From positions 48,048 to 112,047 of the forward strand of contig DASVQY010000006.1 of the NCBI GenBank assembly GCA_036388895.1: 64,000 nt of DNA, written 5' to 3'. Shown in pieces: positions 1 to 7,427 of the stretch. Origin of the DNA: SXVE01 sp036388895. GTDB taxonomy: Bacteria > Acidobacteriota > Blastocatellia > Pyrinomonadales > Pyrinomonadaceae. The notes under the pieces were generated by a model. The model was not told the DNA's origin. It did not search any database and saw only the letters and a program-made list of their open reading frames with translations. Position numbers and translations under genes: made by a program. The stretch's first letter is position 1. Every line of letters begins with the position of its first letter.

Positions 1-950
1 GCGTCCTTTATATCTCCTTTAGTAGCGAGATAGTTACCTGTTTGTTCAAGAGTATCAGTAGCATATTTGTTTACGATGTCCATATCTACACCATTCGGTT
101 TTTTAAATGAGATTCTTATATATCGCGATTTTGCATCATCTGTCCAAGCCATTACTCTCCGTAGTATTTCGTGCGAAATCATAGAGTTTCCATCAACAAA
201 AATTGCGGGAAGGGAATTAGACCACATCAAGATTCCTCTACTGGGCATTTTTTTTAGTGCCCATAAAAGAGAGCGTTGTTCTGCTAAATCACTTCGTGGC
301 GTTGAAAGTGAAAGTACCCGTACATTATCGGGGTCAATACCCAAATGAGAAACAGCTTCAGCGTATCCAAGAAGTGCTGGATGATTACTGAATACCCCAC
401 CGTCACAGTACCGTTCTTCATTACCATCTGGTGAAACCAACTTAGCAATTGGAAAGTATGTTGGGGCCGCCGCACTTGCTAGAGCAACGTCGCGTAATAA
501 CCACCCTTTATCGGTAGTGAGTAAATGGTGATGGTCGGTCTTGAAAATTCTTGGGGTACCATTTGTCAATGAAAACGCTGTAATGAGAACTTTTTTATCA
601 GTTGCGTATATATCTCCGATTGTTTTATCCCCAAATGCCTTTTTAAGAGCTTTTTTCAAAGGTTTATTTGAATACTTAGCAGTAAGAAAACTTTTAGCAA
701 AGCGAAGTGCACGAGCCCCCGGAAATGGATTTCGAAAGACCGTTTGTCCCAAATCTTTGTATAATTCAACGATTTTCGCACCAGACATTCCGTTAGCTAG
801 AGCTAATGAAATAATTGCGCCAGTGCTTGTTCCACAGAATAAATCAAATTCTTTGTGGAATGAAATACCAAATTGGCTCTCTGTTTTCGCAATAAATGCG
901 GCCGTTGCCAATCCAAGATAACCTCCACCATCAATACTTAGTACTTTCAT
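1..950 (-). CDS. patatin-like phospholipase, CapV-like (partial, runs off the left edge)
   Basis: An open frame runs leftward from the ATG at 950-948 to the window edge with no stop, giving about 316 visible residues. The N-terminus has the oxyanion-hole glycines DGGGYLG (residues 7-13), the nucleophile elbow GTSTG with Ser42, and the catalytic aspartate in DGG (D183), so it is a patatin-fold Ser-Asp lipase. Family knowledge: patatin proteins opening with this kind of DGGG motif include CapV, the cyclic-dinucleotide-activated phospholipase that degrades host membrane in CBASS anti-phage systems. Only 25 bp separate it from the XRE regulator upstream on the same strand, so the two are probably co-transcribed. 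The CD-NTase expected in a CBASS operon would lie beyond the left edge and is not visible, so the defence role is inferred. A general bacterial phospholipase remains possible. Confidence 0.85.
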   Translation of the reverse strand, partial: MKVLSIDGGGYLGLATAAFIAKTESQFGISFHKEFDLFCGTSTGAIISLALANGMSGAKIVELYKDLGQTVFRNPFPGARALRFAKSFLTAKYSNKPLKKALKKAFGDKTIGDIYATDKKVLITAFSLTNGTPRIFKTDHHHLLTTDKGWLLRDVALASAAAPTYFPIAKLVSPDGNEERYCDGGVFSNHPALLGYAEAVSHLGIDPDNVRVLSLSTPRSDLAEQRSLLWALKKMPSRGILMWSNSLPAIFVDGNSMISHEILRRVMAWTDDAKSRYIRISFKKPNGVDMDIVNKYATDTLEQTGNYLATKGDIKD

Positions 951-975
951 ATAACTCTCACTAGCTCAAAATGGT

Positions 976-1254
976 TTACTTCATACAATCGTTCAGTTTC
1001 GAATCAACAGTTAAGTCAAATTTATCGTCAATTAAAAAATCTGTACTAACCCCAAAAAGCCGCGCATAAGCAACAATTAGGGGAACAGGGGCTTCTCGCT
1101 TGCCTGTTTCAAAATTACTTATCATCCCTTGTGTGAGTTCCCATTCGTAATCAAGTTTCTGAATAATTTCAGCTTGAGTTAAATGTAGAGTTTCACGAAT
1201 CCAAAGTAATTTGCTAGGTAAATATTTCGATTGAGGTCTTCGAGTTATACCCAT
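976..1254 (-). CDS. XRE-family (Cro/C1-type) transcriptional regulator
   Basis: A 92-residue protein with a helix-turn-helix in the middle (LTQAEIIQKL followed by LTQGMISNFETGKREAP), ending with the PLIVAYARLFGVSTDFLIDD segment typical of short XRE regulators. The ATG at 1254 is preceded by a strong ribosome binding site, AGGAGGA, at about 1264-1270 on the plus strand as TCCTCCT, which fixes the start. The patatin gene follows 25 bp downstream. A perfect palindrome at 1292-1317, 37 bp upstream of the start codon, is a likely operator for this protein. It probably autoregulates the xre-patatin operon. Confidence 0.85.
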   Translation of the reverse strand: MGITRRPQSKYLPSKLLWIRETLHLTQAEIIQKLDYEWELTQGMISNFETGKREAPVPLIVAYARLFGVSTDFLIDDKFDLTVDSKLNDCMK

Positions 1255-1263
1255 TCAAGATGT

Positions 1264-1270
1264 TCCTCCT
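1264..1270 (-). promoter_or_regulatory. strong Shine-Dalgarno for the XRE gene
   Basis: The minus strand reads AGGAGGA nine bases before the ATG at 1254. It is one of the clearest ribosome binding sites in the window and supports the chosen start. Confidence 0.8.
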
Positions 1271-1288
1271 GAATGAGAAAGTTTTGGT

Positions 1289-1317
1289 TTGACAATAACT
1301 TCAATTGAAGTTATTGT
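1289..1317 (+). promoter_or_regulatory. promoter overlapped by a perfect 26-bp palindromic operator
   Basis: Positions 1292-1317 form a perfect inverted repeat with half-site ACAATAACTTCAA and no spacer. On the plus strand a TTGACA (1289-1294) and TATTGT (1312-1317) are 17 bp apart, a good sigma-70-type promoter pointing to the TPR gene and lying almost entirely inside the palindrome. A dimeric regulator bound here would block it. The neighbouring XRE protein is the obvious candidate. The promoter and binding roles are inferred from sequence. Confidence 0.65.
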
Positions 1318-1325
1318 GTGGTTAG

Positions 1326-1425
1326 ATTGTCTTTGTGCCGGAAAACCTAATGTTGGCATCACGGCAACTGGCATTTTAGAATTTCAAAACCTCTATCTTC
1401 ATCGAAAAAATGGCATAAAGACAAT
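1326..1425. repeat. long spaced inverted repeat, 14-bp arms
   Basis: ATTGTCTTTGTGCC at 1326-1339 and GGCATAAAGACAAT at 1412-1425 are inverted copies with one mismatch, enclosing 72 bp with no gene. It lies between the palindromic operator and the TPR gene. It could be a structured leader RNA, a second regulator site pair or the remnant of a small mobile element. The sequence does not decide between these. Confidence 0.5.
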
Positions 1426-1527
1426 TAGCTAATTTTACATGATTCTTCGGGACATCAAAGGCAGTGAATTCTATCCGTATTAAGTAATAATTCACTACTG
1501 GAAATTATTGAGAATAAAGCAGTAGTT

Positions 1528-1947
1528 ATGAAACAGCCTGAAAACTTTATTTCGTTAGAATCATTAATGGATTCACCAAAACGACTAAAAGAATTGTATG
1601 ACATAATTAATAGTCATCAAGACAAATTAACAAAAGAATTCGGTTTAGCAACTATTAGCATTATGCTACGCGATTTTGACGCGGCGTTGGAGCACATGAA
1701 GTACGTTATCGCTAAAAAGCCCAATGCTCCGGTATTGCAGCGACGTCTAGCGGAAATTTTGATTCTTCGAGATGAACATGAAGAAGCGATTCCGCATCTA
1801 GAAAAGGTGGTTGAAAGTGACCCGCATGACTCTACTGCACCTATGTTGCTATTGTCTACCTATCAGCGAACAGGAAATTACGAAAAGGCTCAGAAATTAG
1901 AGGATTTTCTAACCGCATATAAGAATTTCTTAAAGGCGATTGATTAG
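1528..1947 (+). CDS. small tetratricopeptide-repeat protein
   Basis: A 139-residue cytoplasmic protein without signal peptide or membrane segment. From about residue 40 it shows TPR-like helical pairs (LATISIMLRDFDAALEHMKY, then LQRRLAEILILRDEHEEAIP, then MLLLSTYQRTGNYEKAQKL), the usual alternation of A/G/Y/F positions seen in such scaffolds. TPR proteins bind other proteins, and no partner is evident. It stands alone between the xre-patatin operon, which is divergent from it, and the transposition genes. It may be cargo of the Tn7-like element. A promoter within the palindrome at 1289-1317 could drive it through a leader of about 200 bases. Confidence 0.7.
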   Translation: MKQPENFISLESLMDSPKRLKELYDIINSHQDKLTKEFGLATISIMLRDFDAALEHMKYVIAKKPNAPVLQRRLAEILILRDEHEEAIPHLEKVVESDPHDSTAPMLLLSTYQRTGNYEKAQKLEDFLTAYKNFLKAID

Positions 1948-2084
1948 AAATAACTTACAGAATTTAGATTGAAATTATATCAATGACAGGTTTCATTGCC
2001 GCAAATAGACTTTCCTCGTAATCCCTCAATACCTTCACTCTTGGACTTTTCATAAGTCCATTTCTAAAAAAGTACCAAAAGAAA

Positions 2085-2123
2085 AGCCTCCTGTTTCGCT
2101 TACAAATTGCGTCAGGCGGTTTT
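2085..2123 (-). terminator. putative intrinsic (possibly bidirectional) terminator
   Basis: On the minus strand CCGCCTG and CAGGAGG can pair with one mismatch around a loop of about 20 bases. The stem is flanked by an A-run on one side and a T-run on the other in both orientations. It sits between the TPR gene and the tnsA promoter and would insulate them. Confidence 0.5.
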
Positions 2124-2154
2124 TCTTATCCTCAATTATAAATTCGAAAAAAAC

Positions 2155-2183
2155 TCGACAATTATTGTATAAGATGGTAAGAT
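2155..2183 (+). promoter_or_regulatory. putative promoter of the tnsA-tnsB-tnsC-tniQ operon
   Basis: TCGACA (2155-2160) and TAAGAT (2178-2183) are separated by 17 bp in an AT-rich stretch about 80 bp before the tnsA start. In Tn7 the tns promoter lies in the right end and is repressed by TnsB. Similar control here is plausible but not shown. Confidence 0.5.
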
Positions 2184-2264
2184 AAATACATTAACATAAT
2201 AACGTATCGTTTGTCAAGTATTATTTTAGGTTTTTTGATTGCTTCAAAAAATTTTGCAAAAAAT

Positions 2265-2930
2265 ATGTTTATTTCACCTATTCCGGGTGGGTCACAAACC
2301 CGATTCGGAAATAATCGTTGGGAAACCTTTAGCCCAAAACTAAAGAGAAACGTTGTTCTTTACAGTAACCTTGAGCATGACCATTGGGCACTTATTGAGT
2401 GTGATTCAAAAGTCAAAACTTTTTGTGAACAGCCACTTAAGGTACAGGTTAATACAAACGCAGGGTTAGTTACGACAATATTCGATATGTGGATTTTATG
2501 GAAGTCCGGGGAAGAAGAGTTCCGTGAAATAAAACATGAATCTGATGTAGTGAACTCAAAAAGGGCTGTTCGGCAAATTGAAGCTCAGCAATTGTGGTGC
2601 CAACAAAGAGGTTTAAGTCATACAATCGCGACAGAACGAGAAGTCAGGGGTAACTTAGTTTATCTGAACAATTGTAAGCAAATCATCAAATATGTCAGCA
2701 CAATCAGTAATAAAGAAAATAATCGACTTGTAATTGCCGTTCATTCGCTGCTGGCGAAATCGGGGTCACTTACCATTAGGGAAGTTTTCAACTCCTTTCC
2801 GCGAGATGATTTCCAGGAGGTAATGGCTTCAATAGCAATGCTGATTTATGAAGGGGCTGTATCAAGCAATATCGTGCAAAGTTCATTAAATAAGGAAACT
2901 TTGTTGAAAACAAATGATGAAAACAGATAA
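2265..2930 (+). CDS. tnsA: TnsA-like endonuclease of a Tn7-like transposon
   Basis: TnsA cuts the 5' ends of Tn7-like elements so that the element moves by cut-and-paste. The protein (221 residues from the ATG at 2265) carries the restriction-endonuclease-like active site: E37 in SNLEHD, D74 in IFDMW and E88-x-K90 in REIKHE, spaced as in the PD-(D/E)XK fold. An upstream TTG at 2211 would add 18 residues of unlikely hydrophobic sequence, so the ATG is preferred, although neither has a clear ribosome binding site. A C-terminal region after about residue 130 fits the TnsA C-terminal domain that contacts TnsC. It is the first gene of a four-gene operon, 6 bp before tnsB. Having TnsA separates this element from Tn5053-type and type V-K elements, which lack it. 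Confidence 0.88.
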   Translation: MFISPIPGGSQTRFGNNRWETFSPKLKRNVVLYSNLEHDHWALIECDSKVKTFCEQPLKVQVNTNAGLVTTIFDMWILWKSGEEEFREIKHESDVVNSKRAVRQIEAQQLWCQQRGLSHTIATEREVRGNLVYLNNCKQIIKYVSTISNKENNRLVIAVHSLLAKSGSLTIREVFNSFPRDDFQEVMASIAMLIYEGAVSSNIVQSSLNKETLLKTNDENR

Positions 2931-2936
2931 AAACTA

Positions 2937-4868
2937 ATGAAACGAGATGAATTAAGTGCCTACATCCGCGATACGAGTAGGTGGCCGATAGTTGATAGCA
3001 GCATTCTTAATGAGGATGTTCGAAGTAAGTATTTGAAACGGGAATCTGCTATCTCTGCTTATCTAGCCGGTGTCCAAATAAAGAGTTTGTGCGAGCAGTT
3101 TCAAATAACGAGAAGTGAAGTCTATCGCTTGGTTAAACGTTGTATATTGGAGCATCCAGATGGAAAAATTTGGGGTTTTCGAGCATTGGTTCCGTTTTCG
3201 CGACAAACTGGGTATTGGCGGTTGAAGGAAGCTACTGGAAGAAGCCGGTCTGTCCATGGAGGAAAATCAGGTTGCTTAACCCAACTATTTCAACGACATA
3301 ATGAAATCCAACAACTTGTTGACGACCTTTTTCTGAAAAAGATTAGAGCCGGCATAATTCATGAAGCCCGAATTTCGGTTAAATCATTACATAAACGCTT
3401 TTTAGTTGCGTGTCGTGAAGCTGGAATTGGTGGTAATGAATACCCCTTTACTACAAAGCATAGGGGGCGTGTAAGTCTGACCAAGTACCTCAAATCTCTT
3501 GCTCTTCGGGAACAAACCCGGTTTACAAGAGTCCGCCATGGCGAAAATGCAGCAACCCTTCTAAAATCTCATGGGATGGGCGAAACTTCGCTACAACGTC
3601 CATCCCGTCCATATCAACGAGTAGAATTTGACGGGCATAAGCTTGACCTGTTTTGTACGATTGATGTCCGCTCTCCATTCGGAGCAGTAATACAACGACC
3701 AATTGATAGATTATGGCTTCTCGTAATAATTGATTGTTATAGCCGTTGTATCCTCGGTTATCATTTGAGCTTTAATCGAGAGTATTCATCGGAGGATGTA
3801 CTACTTTGTATTAAAAATGCATTAACAAGGTGGGAGCCAAAAAAATTGAGTATTCCCAGTTTAATTTACCCTGATAATGCAGGACTTCCTTCTGGGTTGA
3901 TGAAGGAAGCAGAAGGCGCATTATGGGACGAATTCGCTTGCGACAACGCAAAGGCAAATTTATCAAACCGAGTTCGTGAAAAACTTACTTCTATTGTAGG
4001 CTGTGCTGTAAATCCAGGGCCTGTTGGCACACCAGTAAGGCGCCCACTAGTCGAACGGTTTTTCAAAACTTTAGAACAAAATGGTTTTCATCGGCTTTCC
4101 TCGACAACAGGAAGTAATCATAAAGACTCACGCCGAAATCAACCGGAAAAGGCAGCGCTTCGCGACGGTATCACCCTAAGCCATATTGAACAACTTATTG
4201 ATGTCCTGATTGCTGATTATAACGCCACAGAACATTCCGGGGTCGGGTATCAAGCTCCATTAGAAACAATGAAATATTTCTTTGATTCTGATGAGATTAT
4301 GCCGCGAAGATTATTAAATCATCAGCAAACTAAGCTATCCCTTTTGGGGATTGAAGCAATAAGGGTAGTTAGAGGCAATTCAAGTAACGGGCGTAGACCA
4401 TTTATAAATTATGAAGGGGAAAGATATTCAAATGACATTCTTGGACGCTCGTCTGATTTAATCGGAACAAAATTGATATTACGAATTGACCCTGACGATG
4501 GTCGGTACATGCTAGCCTTTCTACCAAATGGTCAAGAATTTGGAGTTTTAACAGCTCGCGGTGTTTGGGGGCATGTACCGCATACTCTTGAGCAACGTCG
4601 AGTGTGTATGGCATTGCGAAATGATGGAGTCATTAAATATACGAGCGGTCAAGACCCCATACATGTTCTTAATGATTATTTAGAGCGTCAAGCTTTGAGT
4701 AGCAAGAAGGCACGACGTAATCTCGCAAATTTTCGTCAGAAAAGTAAACAAAACAAACAAGAAATAGGGGAAGAATTAACAGAAAGAAATGGAAACATTT
4801 CTTCTTCAGAGGAAGAAATAGAGGCGAAAGAGTTCGAAATTCCACGACTCAGAGCTTTTAATCTTTAG
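2937..4868 (+). CDS. tnsB: TnsB-like DDE transposase (Mu/Tn7 family)
   Basis: TnsB binds repeated sites in both transposon ends and catalyses 3'-end joining. The 643-residue protein has an N-terminal DNA-binding part with a helix-turn-helix-like stretch near residues 43-68. The retroviral-integrase core spans about residues 225-400, with D232 in EFDGHK, D336 in ACDNAK and E373 in PLVERFF. That is a DD(36)E spacing with the usual VER motif. A beta-barrel Mu-type C-terminal domain follows (about 430-540), then a charged tail rich in K/E that probably contacts TnsC. The gene is intact and at full length. It sits between tnsA (6 bp) and tnsC (12 bp) in one transcription unit. Confidence 0.93.
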   Translation: MKRDELSAYIRDTSRWPIVDSSILNEDVRSKYLKRESAISAYLAGVQIKSLCEQFQITRSEVYRLVKRCILEHPDGKIWGFRALVPFSRQTGYWRLKEATGRSRSVHGGKSGCLTQLFQRHNEIQQLVDDLFLKKIRAGIIHEARISVKSLHKRFLVACREAGIGGNEYPFTTKHRGRVSLTKYLKSLALREQTRFTRVRHGENAATLLKSHGMGETSLQRPSRPYQRVEFDGHKLDLFCTIDVRSPFGAVIQRPIDRLWLLVIIDCYSRCILGYHLSFNREYSSEDVLLCIKNALTRWEPKKLSIPSLIYPDNAGLPSGLMKEAEGALWDEFACDNAKANLSNRVREKLTSIVGCAVNPGPVGTPVRRPLVERFFKTLEQNGFHRLSSTTGSNHKDSRRNQPEKAALRDGITLSHIEQLIDVLIADYNATEHSGVGYQAPLETMKYFFDSDEIMPRRLLNHQQTKLSLLGIEAIRVVRGNSSNGRRPFINYEGERYSNDILGRSSDLIGTKLILRIDPDDGRYMLAFLPNGQEFGVLTARGVWGHVPHTLEQRRVCMALRNDGVIKYTSGQDPIHVLNDYLERQALSSKKARRNLANFRQKSKQNKQEIGEELTERNGNISSSEEEIEAKEFEIPRLRAFNL

Positions 4869-4880
4869 TGGATTTGCAGG

Positions 4881-5858
4881 ATGGTAACGGAAACAATTAC
4901 AACAAAACCCTTGATTGGGGCAAATGTGCATCCAGTGGAGAGGGGAAGGTACATTATTGGAACAAGAGAAATTCAAAGACTTTTAACGGATTTGTGTAAA
5001 TGGATAGAAAATCGTGTTCCGGGAGCCATGATTTATGGTTTTCAACGTTTGGGTAAGACGCGAGCGATTCAATATGTGCGTCAGGAATTACCCGTAAAGT
5101 TCGGGGATAAATTGCCAATTCTAGTTTTACCGTGCCGTGAGTATACAAATCCCACAGAGACAACGTTCTTTGGAGATATTTTAAGGGCTGCCGGTCATGC
5201 CTTTTCAGAAAAAGGTACAGGGACGGCGAAAAGAAATCGCTTGCGCGAGTTTTTATTTGAAATAGTACTTGAGAGTGGTCAAGACCGTATTGTCATGTTC
5301 TTGGATGAAGCTCAAAAACTACATGAACAACATTATAAGTGGCTTATAGATTTGCACAATGAACTGGATGATTTAGGAGTCAGCATGATTACAATTCTTG
5401 TAGGGCAACCAGAGTTGCAACATCAATACACAGTTTTTGAACGAACTGGTAAGGCTCAGATAATAGGTAGATTTATGGTACGACAGTTTGAGTTTGTGGG
5501 GATTCGTTCAGCTTCAGATATAGCAGTTTGCCTAGCTGGTTTTGACGATATGACTGAATTCCCATTAGGTAGTGGGTATTCGTACACCCGATTTTTTTTC
5601 CCACGGGCGTATGCCGAAGGATGGAGACTTCAAAAGTCAGCGAAAGACCTTTGGGAAGCGTTTCGACTTGTTAATCAGGAATGTTTGTTGCCAAAAAGGA
5701 AGGATATTTCCATGCAAGAATTCTGCAAAACAGTTGAGAATGTTTTACAAAATAATCGGTCAAAGGACGATTTATTTCCTAATCTATCAATAAATGTTTG
5801 GAAGCAGGCAATTATTGAAACTGGTTATGCAACCGTTGGAAGTCAATATAAAGACTGA
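4881..5858 (+). CDS. tnsC: TnsC/TniB-like AAA+ ATPase transposition regulator
   Basis: TnsC is the ATP-dependent switch that polymerises on target DNA and links the target selector to the TnsAB transposase. The 325-residue protein shows a Walker A motif GFQRLGKT (residues 53-60) and a Walker B motif IVMFLDEAQ near residue 140, followed by a sensor-like TILVGQPEL segment. This is the pattern of the TniB/TnsC branch of AAA+ proteins. It is shorter than Tn7 TnsC (555 residues) and near the size of the TnsC proteins of CRISPR-associated and minimal Tn7-like elements. It lies 12 bp after tnsB and 10 bp before tniQ. Confidence 0.9.
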   Translation: MVTETITTKPLIGANVHPVERGRYIIGTREIQRLLTDLCKWIENRVPGAMIYGFQRLGKTRAIQYVRQELPVKFGDKLPILVLPCREYTNPTETTFFGDILRAAGHAFSEKGTGTAKRNRLREFLFEIVLESGQDRIVMFLDEAQKLHEQHYKWLIDLHNELDDLGVSMITILVGQPELQHQYTVFERTGKAQIIGRFMVRQFEFVGIRSASDIAVCLAGFDDMTEFPLGSGYSYTRFFFPRAYAEGWRLQKSAKDLWEAFRLVNQECLLPKRKDISMQEFCKTVENVLQNNRSKDDLFPNLSINVWKQAIIETGYATVGSQYKD

Positions 5859-5868
5859 CGAGATTATC

Positions 5869-7287
5869 ATGAATAAAACTAATTTATTATCAAGCGAAAT
5901 TAGTACTAACCAATTCTGCTGGCGACCTTCATGGGTATATCCATACAAGTCTTTATGGTCGCTTTTGCAAAAATTTGCTTACTTGAATTATACGAATGTT
6001 GGAAATCTAAAAAAAACATTCAAGTTAGATTCTGACTCAAAAGGAACAAATTGGAAATGGCAGGGAAGGGATGACCTCAGATTTATCCATGGTCTTAATC
6101 CAGATGTACTTTCAAGAATTCTCGGAATTGATAAAACACAATTAAAGGAAACTGTAATCAATGGATACCTTCGTGATGAAGAAGTCGATATGTTCAGTTG
6201 TAGCTCGCTTAGATTCTGTCCGTCTTGTATAAAAGATGGATACCACAGTCCTATATATCAACTACTATTTGTTGAAAGATGTCCGCTTCACAGAAAAGTA
6301 TTGATTGATATGTGCGAATTTTGCAAAAAAACAATACCGTACCGGCTAATTGATTTAGTCTTCAAGAAACCCATGTGTTGTCCTTTTTGTTCCACGATTT
6401 TAACACCGAGAATACTACAATTTAGAGCAAGGAGTGTCGCGTCTGATAATCGCTGGGAACGTCTGGATTTATATATCGAATGGTTAAGGAAACGCAGAAA
6501 TCTAAATACTACTATTTTTTACGGAGCATCTTTTAGAGGAAATAATAATACTTCGCAGAAAATTAAGATATTTATTAAAAATTTTGAACATTATTGGAGT
6601 GATTTAATAAATCCAGAACCTACTTGTTTAATTAAAAAAAGAAAAATCAAACAAATTTCAATACAGTTAAGAAATATTCATTCGGACGGAAATTTTCAAA
6701 CTACAACCAATTCAATAAAGGAAAATACGGATGAAGACTTATATGCAATTTATAAGTCTATAGCTAGATATATTCTTAAGAAAAAACTCCGTAGTCATCG
6801 TAATTGCGTAGTAAATGTAGGTCGAGGAGAATTGTGGTTTGAGCATGCGCTCACATGCAGCGGAAAGATTTGCCCTTATGCTAATGCGTTCATCTTATGG
6901 CGAATGTTTATCGAATCACTAAATCATCCTTCAAAGTTATTTTGTAAATTCAAACGCAAAAGTTATAAACAGCAATGGGTCTTTTGGCAACCTCCATTAG
7001 GATTAAATTCAAGCTCACTTATTCGTCGCGTCTTTGCCGTAGAGTGCTATTGGATATTTTTAGAGTGTATAAACTTAGCAAAAAAATTTTTGACTGACAA
7101 TTGCTACAGCTTCAATATAGTTTGGGTTACCGGAGAAACCGTTCCTGTTTGTATTATTGATTACAGATTGGAAAAAAACTTTATTCGGGTCAACTATTGG
7201 ATTGAAAACGCAGATGACAACAGAAAGCGAAAAAATAAAATTGTAAAGTGTGAAAATATAATTAGTAAGGGAAGTCCGGACTTTTAG
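5869..7287 (+). CDS. tniQ: TniQ-family target-site selection protein
   Basis: TniQ/TnsD proteins choose the insertion site and recruit TnsC. The 472-residue protein has a TniQ zinc-ribbon region: paired cysteines FCPSC, the downstream ERCPLHRKVL block, then CEFC and CCPFC, between about residues 105 and 190. The C-terminal half, rich in aromatic and basic residues, has no recognisable match to TnsD DNA-binding domains. An upstream TTG at 5794 would overlap tnsC, so the ATG at 5869 is preferred. The last codons (GSPDF and TAG) lie inside the first of two tandem 17-bp repeats, which suggests the gene reaches the transposon end. No Cas genes accompany it, so targeting is presumably protein-only or uses a factor outside the window. 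Confidence 0.87.
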   Translation: MNKTNLLSSEISTNQFCWRPSWVYPYKSLWSLLQKFAYLNYTNVGNLKKTFKLDSDSKGTNWKWQGRDDLRFIHGLNPDVLSRILGIDKTQLKETVINGYLRDEEVDMFSCSSLRFCPSCIKDGYHSPIYQLLFVERCPLHRKVLIDMCEFCKKTIPYRLIDLVFKKPMCCPFCSTILTPRILQFRARSVASDNRWERLDLYIEWLRKRRNLNTTIFYGASFRGNNNTSQKIKIFIKNFEHYWSDLINPEPTCLIKKRKIKQISIQLRNIHSDGNFQTTTNSIKENTDEDLYAIYKSIARYILKKKLRSHRNCVVNVGRGELWFEHALTCSGKICPYANAFILWRMFIESLNHPSKLFCKFKRKSYKQQWVFWQPPLGLNSSSLIRRVFAVECYWIFLECINLAKKFLTDNCYSFNIVWVTGETVPVCIIDYRLEKNFIRVNYWIENADDNRKRKNKIVKCENIISKGSPDF

Positions 7288-7312
7288 TTACATTTAGTCC
7301 GGACTTTTAGTT
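7273..7312 (+). repeat. two tandem 17-bp repeats, candidate TnsB-binding end of the Tn7-like element
   Basis: AGTCCGGACTTTTAGTT occurs at 7273-7289 and again at 7296-7312, 23 bp apart, and each begins with the palindrome AGTCCGGACT. A weaker relative, AGTCCGATAATAAAG, follows near 7361. Tn7-like ends carry several spaced TnsB sites of about this size, so this is probably one element terminus. The exact boundary and target duplication were not resolved. Confidence 0.55.
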
Positions 7313-7427
7313 TCATAAACAAAAGAGTAGTTAGAGAATAGAACAAAAATATATATGTTGAGTCCGATAATAAAGATTATGTAATAATTATGAATAATTT
7401 ATCGACTAAAATTAAAATGTTTTGTTT

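Larger units (their letters stand above)
1948..2264. other. intergenic region upstream of tnsA (317 bp): terminator, promoter and possible TnsB sites
   Basis: No gene is visible. The stretch holds GGACTT-TTCAT-AAGTCC (about 2043-2059), an inverted pair sharing the GGACTTTT/AGTCC words found in the tandem repeats at 7273-7312. A hairpin at 2085-2120 and a promoter at 2155-2183 follow. If the shared words are transposase-binding sites, one end of the Tn7-like element lies here. That is an inference, since no TGT...ACA terminus or target duplication could be assigned. Confidence 0.4.

Noticed and set aside
541..921. Plus-strand open frame of 126 codons
   Set aside because: It is the reverse reading of the patatin gene, whose motifs are all on the minus strand.
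7273..7312. Two-repeat mini-CRISPR or crRNA locus of a CRISPR-associated transposon
   Set aside because: Only two 17-bp units with a 6-bp gap, no spacer-sized interval and no Cas gene. Transposase-binding sites explain it better.
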